A stretch of DNA of 28,838 bases from Armatimonadota bacterium (lineage in GTDB: Bacteria > Sysuimicrobiota > Sysuimicrobiia > Sysuimicrobiales > Kaftiobacteriaceae), in contig JAIBHM010000003.1 in NCBI GenBank assembly GCA_020028535.1, forward strand, positions 1 to 28,838. The letters run 5' to 3'. Both the position numbers and the translations under genes were made by a program. Position 1 is the stretch's first letter, and the number at the start of each line of letters is the position of its first letter. This document shows, piece by piece, positions 23,873-28,838 of the stretch. The notes beneath the pieces were generated by a model. That model was not told the DNA's origin. It was given only the letters and a program-made list of their open reading frames with translations, and did no database searches.

Positions 23873-23926
23873 GAGAAAGGACGAAACACCCTGGGCACCA
23901 GAATTGGAACGCCTGCAGATACGTCG

Positions 23927-23947
23927 AACTGGGTCTGAACCCGAGTT
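23927..23947. repeat. Degenerate copy of the palindrome
   Basis: AACT-GGGTCTGAACCC-GAGTT is a diverged 21-bp relative between the two better copies. The arms GGGT/ACCC and AACT/AGTT still pair around CTGA, so changes in one arm are partly matched in the other. It is preceded by CG, like the copy at 23961. Confidence 0.7.
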
Positions 23948-23960
23948 GTGAGGAGTGGCG

Positions 23961-23980
23961 AACTCGGTCTGGACCGAGTT
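23961..23980. repeat. 20-bp palindrome, outer copy
   Basis: AACTCGGTCTGGACCGAGTT is identical to the copy at 23853, 108 bp away start to start. It is followed by AACGAACC and not by GAGA, so identity ends with the palindrome itself. It is the copy nearest the pilus-motor operon terminator. Confidence 0.9.
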
Positions 23981-24007
23981 AACGAACCATCTCGCAGCAA
24001 ATTGAAA

Positions 24008-24040
24008 GCGGGTCCGAGCCTCAAGTGGACTCGAACCCGC
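24008..24040 (-). terminator. Intrinsic terminator after pilC
   Basis: GCGGGTCCGAG (24008-24018) pairs with CTCGAACCCGC (24030-24040) with one mismatch across an 11-nt loop. On the minus strand it begins 24 nt after the pilC stop and is followed by TTTCAATTTGC. It should end the pilB-pilT-pilC transcript before the repeat array. The GGTTCGAGTCC stretch resembles a tRNA T-arm only by chance. Confidence 0.65.
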
Positions 24041-24064
24041 CGGTGGAATCGTCGTGTATCGCCG

Positions 24065-25276
24065 CTACTTGACTCCTGTGATGATCTGATACAGCGGCAT
24101 GTAGAACGACAGCACGATGAACCCAACCACGAAGCCGAGGAACACGATCAGCAACGGTTCGATGATCGACGTCAGCTGGGCGAGCGTAGTTTCCACTTCC
24201 GCGTCGTAGAAGTCCGCCACCTTCGTCAGCATCGAGTCCAGCGTGCCGGTCTCCTCGCCCACCGAGGTCATCTGCACCACCATCGGCGGGAACAGCCCGC
24301 TGGCCTGCATGGGCAGCGCGATGCTCTCGCCTTCCCGGATGCTGCTCCGCACGTTCTCAATGGCCCCGGCCACGACCTTGTTTTCGACCGCCTTGGCCAC
24401 GACCTCAAGGGCCTGCATGATCGGCACGCCACTGGTGATCAGCGTCCCCAGGGTCCTGGTGAACCGCGAGATCGTCACCTTTCGCATGAGAGGACCGAAG
24501 ATCGGGACGCGCAGCTTGAACTTGTCGAAGCCCAACCGACCGGACGGCGTGCGCACGTACATCCGAAGGGCGTAGAGCATCAGCCCCATCAAGCCGAAGA
24601 TGATGTACCAGTACCCGGTGACGACTCTCGTGAACGTGATCAGCACCCTGGTGGGCAGGGGGAGCACGAGGTCCAGCCCCTCGAAGAACCCGATGAACTG
24701 GGGCAGGATGAAAAACACCAGAAACATGATTACGCCGATGGCGAAGATGAAGATGGCCGCAGGATAGGTCACGGCCGCCCGCACCTTCTGGCGCAGCGAC
24801 AGATCCTTCTCGAAGAACACCGCGATGCGGTTGAGGACATCGTCCAGTACGCCGCCGACCTCGCCGGCGCGCACCATGTTGATCAGCAGGGCGCTGAAGG
24901 TCTCCGGGTGTTTCCCGAAGGCGTCCGAGAGCGTCATGCCTTCCTCGACGTCCTTGCGCACCTCGCCGACCAGCTGCCGCAGCTTTGCGGACTCGGTCTG
25001 CTGTTCGAGGATGGACAGCGTACGCACCATGGTGAGGCCGGCGTTGACCATCGTGGCGAACTGCCGGGCAAACACCGTGAGCTCGCGCAGCCCGACCCTG
25101 CGCAGCCGCTGCAGGCCCCGCCGCAGGTCGACCTTCGCCGCTTCCTTCTCCAGGCTGGTGACGTAGAACCCCATCTCCTGGAGCTTGCCGATGACCATGA
25201 CCTCGGTCTCGGCCTCGATCGCGCCCGCGACGACGCGTCCCGAGGAGTCGCGCGCGCTGTACTTAAACGTCGCCAT
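24065..25276 (-). CDS. pilC: Type IV pilus inner-membrane platform protein PilC (GspF family)
   Basis: PilC is the inner-membrane platform on which the PilB and PilT motors act. The 403 residues have the GspF/PilC plan. The N-terminal part starts MATFKYSARDSSGRVVAGAIEAET and contains the FARQFATMVNAGLTMVRTLSILEQQ block. There are two related T2SSF domains (about residues 70-190 and 275-395), each followed by hydrophobic helices (AAIFIFAIGVIMFLVFFILPQFI; IEPLLIVFLGFVVGFIVLSFYMPLY). The second domain contains RFTRTLGTLITSGVPIMQALEVV. GAGGCGGT just upstream of the ATG serves as the ribosome site, 21 nt after the pilT stop. It is the last gene of the motor operon. Confidence 0.95.
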   Translation of the reverse strand: MATFKYSARDSSGRVVAGAIEAETEVMVIGKLQEMGFYVTSLEKEAAKVDLRRGLQRLRRVGLRELTVFARQFATMVNAGLTMVRTLSILEQQTESAKLRQLVGEVRKDVEEGMTLSDAFGKHPETFSALLINMVRAGEVGGVLDDVLNRIAVFFEKDLSLRQKVRAAVTYPAAIFIFAIGVIMFLVFFILPQFIGFFEGLDLVLPLPTRVLITFTRVVTGYWYIIFGLMGLMLYALRMYVRTPSGRLGFDKFKLRVPIFGPLMRKVTISRFTRTLGTLITSGVPIMQALEVVAKAVENKVVAGAIENVRSSIREGESIALPMQASGLFPPMVVQMTSVGEETGTLDSMLTKVADFYDAEVETTLAQLTSIIEPLLIVFLGFVVGFIVLSFYMPLYQIITGVK

Positions 25277-25297
25277 ACCGCCTCACCTCATCCGGGG

Positions 25298-26470
25298 CTA
25301 CTGGCCGCCCCGCTCGATCATCTTGCGGAGTTCGTCCGGGTAGATTGCCCGCGCCAGCGCGTTTTCCAGGCTGATCAGCCGCCGAGTATAGAGCGCAAAC
25401 AGCGCCTGGTCCATGGTCTGCATGCCGTGCTGCGCCCCGGTCTGGATGGCGGTGTGGATCTGGTGTGTCTTGGCCTCGCGGATCAGGTTGCGGATGGCCG
25501 GGGTGGCGATCATGATCTCCACCGCCGGGACCCGCCCGACGTCTTCGATCGCCGGCCAGCGCTCGCGCTGCCCGTCTCCCGCCATTGAGGTCGAGGTGGG
25601 GCGCGCCGCGACCGCGGCCACCTGCCGGCGGGAGCCGCTGCGCTCCATGAACTGCATGTTGGGCAGCAGCTGCTGGCTGATCACCGCCTCCACCACCGCG
25701 GAGAGCTGCACGCGGATCTGCTGCTGCTGGTGCGGCGGGAAGACGTCAATGATACGGTCGACGGACTGCGCGGAGTTTGCCGTGTGCAGCGTCGCGAAGA
25801 CCAGGTGGCCGGTCTCGGCAATCGTCAGCGCGGCGCCGATCGTCTCTAGGTCGCGCATCTCGCCCACCATGATCACGTTGGGGTCCTCGCGCAGCACGGC
25901 GCGCAGGGCGTTCGGAAACGCCTGCGTGTCAAACCCCAGCTCGCGCTGGTTGATCATGCTCTTCTTGTGATGGTGCACGTACTCGATGGGATCCTCGATG
26001 GTCACGATGTGCGCCCCGCGTTCCGTGTTGATGAAGTCGATCATCGAAGCCAGCGAGGTGGACTTTCCGTGCCCCGTGGGACCCGTGACGAGAATCAGGC
26101 CGCGGGGCAGCCGGCAGAGGTCTTTCAGCACCATCGGGATATTCAATTCCTCGATCGCCGGGATGTTCTCGGAAATGACGCGCGACGCGACGCCGACCGA
26201 TCCGCGCTGGCGGTACAGGTTCACGCGGAAGCGGCCCAGCCCCGTCACGGCGTAGGAGAGGTCGAGCTCCCAGTTCTTCTCGAACTTTTGCTTCTGGAAC
26301 GTGTTCAGCATGCTGTACCCGAGCTGGAACGTGTCCTCGGGCGTGAGCGCAGGGTAGTTCAGGCGCTGCAACTTGCCCCACACGCGGATTATTGGCGGGA
26401 TACCAACGGTCAGATGCAGGTCGGAAGCCTTTGCCTGAACGGTTTCCCGCAGCAGGTCGTCAATATGCAT
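25298..26470 (-). CDS. pilT: Twitching-motility retraction ATPase PilT
   Basis: PilT powers pilus retraction. The protein opens MHIDDLLRETVQAKASDLHLTVGIPPIIRV, typical of PilT. Walker A is GPTGHGKS (residues 130-137, His where Ser is common), the Asp box is TIEDPIEYVHHH (about 157-168), Walker B lies in VIMVGEMRDLETI (about 199-211), and the His box is LVFATLHT. The C-terminal PilT signature AIRNLIRE is intact (about 325-332). At 390 residues it is longer than usual (about 345-370), because of some 35 extra hydrophilic residues at about 275-310 (SGSRRQVAAVAARPTSTSMAGDGQ). GGGGGG-ACCT precedes the ATG. The gene sits between pilB and pilC. Confidence 0.95.
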   Translation of the reverse strand: MHIDDLLRETVQAKASDLHLTVGIPPIIRVWGKLQRLNYPALTPEDTFQLGYSMLNTFQKQKFEKNWELDLSYAVTGLGRFRVNLYRQRGSVGVASRVISENIPAIEELNIPMVLKDLCRLPRGLILVTGPTGHGKSTSLASMIDFINTERGAHIVTIEDPIEYVHHHKKSMINQRELGFDTQAFPNALRAVLREDPNVIMVGEMRDLETIGAALTIAETGHLVFATLHTANSAQSVDRIIDVFPPHQQQQIRVQLSAVVEAVISQQLLPNMQFMERSGSRRQVAAVAARPTSTSMAGDGQRERWPAIEDVGRVPAVEIMIATPAIRNLIREAKTHQIHTAIQTGAQHGMQTMDQALFALYTRRLISLENALARAIYPDELRKMIERGGQ

Positions 26471-26520
26471 AGGTCCCCCCTGGTGGGTCTGTGCACTACA
26501 ATGCCCGGCGCGCCGCGGCG

Positions 26521-28344
26521 CTAGGCCTGGGGTGTCCCGCCTGCGGGCTTCCCGTCCCCGGTGCTTCCATCTCTGCCGTGACTGTCTGGCTCGCCGTTAC
26601 CGCCATTGCCCTCGCTGCCGTTGGCCCGCTCGACGTGCACGACGCGCCATACCTCCGCCAGCGAGGTGTGACCCGCGGCGGCCTTCTCCAGCCCGTCGTC
26701 CACCAGCGTAGTCATGCCGGCCTGCGCTGCGGAGTCTTTGAGCGTGTGGTGCGGGGCGCGGTTGATGACCAGGTGCCGCAGGTCGTCGTCGATCTGCGCA
26801 ATCTCGAAGATCGCCATCCGGCCGCGGTAGCCGGTGTAGTTGCAGAAATCGCATCCTTTGGCCAGGAAGTACGTGCCCTCAGGGGCGCCCGCGCCGTAGC
26901 GGGCCAACAGCTCCTCTCGGCTGTATGGATCCGGCTGCTTGCACTTGCTGCAGAGCACACGCACGAGCCGCTGCGCGGCGACACCCACCAGCGCCGAGGA
27001 GACGAGGTAGGGCTCGATCCCCATGTCCAGCAGGCGCGTGATCGCGCCGGGCGCGTCGTTGGTGTGCAGCGTGCTGAGCACCAGGTGGCCGGTGAGGGCG
27101 GCCTGGACGGCGATGCGGGCCGTGTCCAGGTCGCGCACTTCGCCCACCATGATGATGTCGGGGTCTTGACGGAGGAAGTGCCGCAGCGTCGAGGCGAACG
27201 TGACGCCTGCGCGGGCGTTGACCTGAACCTGGGTGATGCCCGCGATCTGGTACTCCACAGGATCTTCGATCGTGAGAATGTTGACCGCCTCGCTGGTCAC
27301 TTCGTTCAGGATCGCGTACAGCGTGGTCGTCTTGCCGCTTCCGGTCGGTCCGGTGAGCAAGAAGATCCCCTGCGGCCGGTGGATGATCTGCCGCAGCCGG
27401 GTGATGTTTCGCCGTGAGATGCCCAGCTTGTCCAGATCGTAGATCGGCGCCGACTTGTCCAGCAGGCGCAGCACCGCCTTCTCGCCGTAAAAGGACGGGA
27501 TGGTGGAGACCCGCACGTCGATGGCGCGGCCGTCCACACGCGTCTGGAAGGAGCCGTCCTGGGGCTGCCGGCGTTCCGCGATATCCATGTTGGCCATGAT
27601 CTTGACGCGGGAGATGACGTTGGCGTGAATGTGCTCGGGCAGGGTGTGCTGCACCTTCAGCACGCCGTCGATGCGGTAGCGCACCCGGACGGCTTTGCCC
27701 TGCGGCTCCACGTGGATGTCGCTGGCGCGCTTGCGCACCGCCTCCTCGACCACGCGGTCCACCAGCCGGATGATCGGCTGCTCCTCCGCCATCCGCCGGA
27801 GCTGATCCAGTGAGACCTGGTGCTCAACGACCACCGGGCGCGGCAGATCTTTCAGGATCTCGGCATGCGGGTCGAGAACGGGGTACTGGTTCAGCGCATA
27901 CTGAAAGTCGGCGACGGTGGTCACCACCACCCGGACGTCGTGGCCGGTGCGCCGGCGGATGTCATCGATGGCCACCACGTCGAGCGGGTCGACCATGGCC
28001 ACGGTGAGCACGCCGTTCTCGCGGGAGACGGGGATGGCCTGCAGCCGGCTGGCTTCAGCCGATGGCACCAGGCGCAGTATGTCCTCGTGCAAGGGGACGG
28101 CCGTGAGGCGCACGAACTCGGCGCCGATCTGGCGGGAGATGGCCCGGGCGATGTGCTCGGGATCGACGACCCCCATGTCCAGCAACACCCGGCCCAGCCG
28201 CTCGCCGGTGGCCCGGTGGATGTCCATCGCGCGGTTCAGCTGGTCGGGGGTAATCAGCGAGTCCGCGAGGAGGATGTCCCCGAGATGACGGCGTCGCCCT
28301 GCACCATCGGGCGCAGGGCGGCGCGGCGATGCGGAATCGGGCAT
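26521..28344 (-). CDS. pilB: Pilus extension ATPase PilB (GspE family) with MshEN-like N-terminus
   Basis: This 607-residue secretion-type AAA ATPase powers pilus extension. Residues about 20-150 form an MshEN-like domain with two related motifs, HLGDILLADSLITPDQLNRAM and RLGRVLLDMGVVDPEHIARAI; in other proteins such motifs bind cyclic di-GMP. The ATPase core has Walker A GPTGSGKT (332-339), the Asp box TIEDPVEYQ, Walker B in IIMVGEVRDLDTA (about 398-410) and the His box LVLSTLHTND. The zinc tetra-cysteine motif is C465-x2-C468 with C498-x2-C501. A Gly/Asn-rich hydrophilic tail (about 574-607) is unusual. It lies 10 nt after the partial ATPase gene and 50 nt before pilT. Confidence 0.94.
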   Translation of the reverse strand: MPDSASPRRPAPDGAGRRRHLGDILLADSLITPDQLNRAMDIHRATGERLGRVLLDMGVVDPEHIARAISRQIGAEFVRLTAVPLHEDILRLVPSAEASRLQAIPVSRENGVLTVAMVDPLDVVAIDDIRRRTGHDVRVVVTTVADFQYALNQYPVLDPHAEILKDLPRPVVVEHQVSLDQLRRMAEEQPIIRLVDRVVEEAVRKRASDIHVEPQGKAVRVRYRIDGVLKVQHTLPEHIHANVISRVKIMANMDIAERRQPQDGSFQTRVDGRAIDVRVSTIPSFYGEKAVLRLLDKSAPIYDLDKLGISRRNITRLRQIIHRPQGIFLLTGPTGSGKTTTLYAILNEVTSEAVNILTIEDPVEYQIAGITQVQVNARAGVTFASTLRHFLRQDPDIIMVGEVRDLDTARIAVQAALTGHLVLSTLHTNDAPGAITRLLDMGIEPYLVSSALVGVAAQRLVRVLCSKCKQPDPYSREELLARYGAGAPEGTYFLAKGCDFCNYTGYRGRMAIFEIAQIDDDLRHLVINRAPHHTLKDSAAQAGMTTLVDDGLEKAAAGHTSLAEVWRVVHVERANGSEGNGGNGEPDSHGRDGSTGDGKPAGGTPQA

Positions 28345-28354
28345 GGCACTCCGA

Positions 28355-28838
28355 TCAGTTTTCCACGAAGACGACGCGCAGCAATTCGTCCACCGTGGTA
28401 ATGCCTTCCAGGACCTTTAGGATACCATCTTCGCGTAAGGTCTTCATCCCTTCGGCGATGGCCTGGTCCCGGATTTGTATCGCGGACACGCCCTTGAGGA
28501 TGAGCTCGCGGAGGCTGTCCGTGAGCACCATCAGCTCGAAGATGCCCGTCCGGCCCTTGTAGCCCGACCCCTTGCAGCGGTCGCAGCCCTTTCCCCGGTA
28601 GAACACGATCTCCTCGCCAGTATCAGGCTGCAGGCCGAGACGGTGCAGCGCCTCCACCGGCGGGATGTACGATTCCTTGCATTGCGCGCAGATCATGCGC
28701 GCCAGGCGCTGCGCCAGGACGCCGATCAACGAGGACGTGATGAGGAACGGCTCGATCCCCATGTCCATGAGGCGCGTGACCGCGCTGGGCGCGTCGTTGG
28801 TGTGGATGGTGGACAGCACGAGGTGGCCGGTCAGCGAC
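28355..28838 (-). CDS. Second GspE/PilB-family ATPase, C-terminal part (5' end outside window)
   Basis: Only the last 161 codons are inside the window; the frame stays open to position 28838, so the gene begins beyond it. The visible part starts in SLTGHLVLSTIHTNDAPSAVTRLMDMGIEP (the His box) and contains the zinc motif CAQCKESY...GCDRCKGSGYKGRTGIFEL. It ends EGITTVDELLRVVFVEN, the standard PilB/GspE C-terminus, without the Gly-rich tail of its neighbour. The domain is closely related to the ATPase encoded 10 nt downstream, so two extension-type ATPases lie in tandem. One may serve the pilus and the other a related pseudopilus or a regulated mode. The nature of its N-terminal domain cannot be seen. 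Confidence 0.92.
   Translation of the reverse strand, partial: SLTGHLVLSTIHTNDAPSAVTRLMDMGIEPFLITSSLIGVLAQRLARMICAQCKESYIPPVEALHRLGLQPDTGEEIVFYRGKGCDRCKGSGYKGRTGIFELMVLTDSLRELILKGVSAIQIRDQAIAEGMKTLREDGILKVLEGITTVDELLRVVFVEN

Larger units (their letters stand above)
22464..23876. mobile_element. Candidate HNH-encoding mobile unit bounded by palindromic direct repeats
   Basis: A 1.4-kb stretch carrying a single HNH gene is bounded by the same 20-bp palindrome, at 22464-22483 and 23853-23872. At both ends the palindrome is followed by GAGA, so identity extends to 24 bp with one mismatch, in direct orientation. The base composition is visibly more A/T-rich than in the pilus and glycan genes on either side. 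The unit splits an otherwise continuous pilus locus. No transposase, integrase or terminal inverted repeats of IS type are seen. Mobility is inferred from these boundaries. Confidence 0.4.
23635..24064. other. 430-nt noncoding stretch between the HNH gene and pilC
   Basis: No credible gene is seen here. From the HNH side it holds the TATACA element, about 200 nt of A/T-richer unassigned sequence (including ACTCGTTTGAGT at 23821-23832, a short palindrome that loosely resembles the repeat arms), three palindrome copies (23853-23980) and the pilC terminator hairpin (24008-24040). Confidence 0.6.

Noticed and set aside
23853..23980. CRISPR array
   Set aside because: Only three copies, one degenerate, with unequal spacing (74 and 34 bp), perfect palindromes in place of typical CRISPR repeats, and no cas genes.
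24008..24045. tRNA-like T-arm sequence (GGTTCGAGTCC)
   Set aside because: No acceptor, anticodon or D-arm can be formed around it; the stretch is explained as the loop side of the pilC terminator hairpin.
23948..25588. 546-codon plus-strand open frame
   Set aside because: It runs antisense to pilC and into pilT. The H/D/Q/R-rich translation has no recognisable domain, while the minus-strand frames are clear PilC and PilT.

Overview
The window is a high-GC (roughly two-thirds G+C), tightly packed bacterial chromosome segment. Nearly all genes lie on the minus strand. The content is a type IV pilus (T4P) assembly locus followed by a long polysaccharide/glycoconjugate operon. The gene set (PilB/PilT/PilC motors, prepilin peptidase, two pilins, two O-antigen-ligase-family proteins, GT4 glycosyltransferases, a multi-copy-type HNH protein) suits an uncultured environmental, deep-branching lineage, for example the Armatimonadota or CSP1-3/Sysuimicrobiota type. 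This placement is low-confidence inference; no rRNA or other phylogenetic marker is present.

Layout, in minus-strand transcription order (high to low coordinates). (1) 28838-24065: the C-terminal end of one GspE/PilB ATPase, a complete second PilB with an MshEN-like N-terminus, PilT and PilC, closed by a likely intrinsic terminator at 24008-24040. (2) 24000-22462: a lower-GC interruption holding an HNH-endonuclease-like gene bracketed by copies of a 20-bp palindrome (consensus AACTCGGTCYGGACCGAGTT). Three copies lie beyond its 5' side and one forms the 3' end of its coding sequence. This is the strongest candidate for an undescribed element. (3) 22341-21607, the only plus-strand gene: a secreted protein with an apparent internal duplication. 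(4) 21405-20411: two type IV pilin genes. A leader with nested inverted repeats separates them, and a very strong terminator hairpin follows the second. (5) 20341-16490: a membrane-anchored TPR protein and two O-antigen ligase/polymerase-family membrane proteins. (6) 16441-5558: a surface-glycan cluster (GDP-mannose 4,6-dehydratase-like enzyme, methyltransferase, Wzx-like flippase, four GT4 glycosyltransferases, DegT/perosamine-synthase-like aminotransferase, GNAT acetyltransferase, WbaP/WcaJ-like initiating phosphosugar transferase). (7) 5591-744: MoxR ATPase, DUF58 protein, TgpA-like transglutaminase and prepilin peptidase. (8) 578-1: an AbrB/MazE-like antitoxin and PIN-domain toxin pair, the toxin running off the window.

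How it fits together. PilB/PilT/PilC assemble and retract pili, PilD processes the two pilins, and the neighbouring glycan operon makes a lipid-linked, probably amino-deoxysugar-containing oligosaccharide. WbaP starts it, the GT4 enzymes extend it, Wzx flips it, and the Wzy_C-family proteins polymerise or transfer it. Because the ligase-like genes lie directly downstream of the major pilin, pilin glycosylation is an attractive but unproven idea. Stop/start overlaps (ATGA, TGATG) and very short gaps link most genes from about 20341 down to 744, so one very long transcript is plausible.
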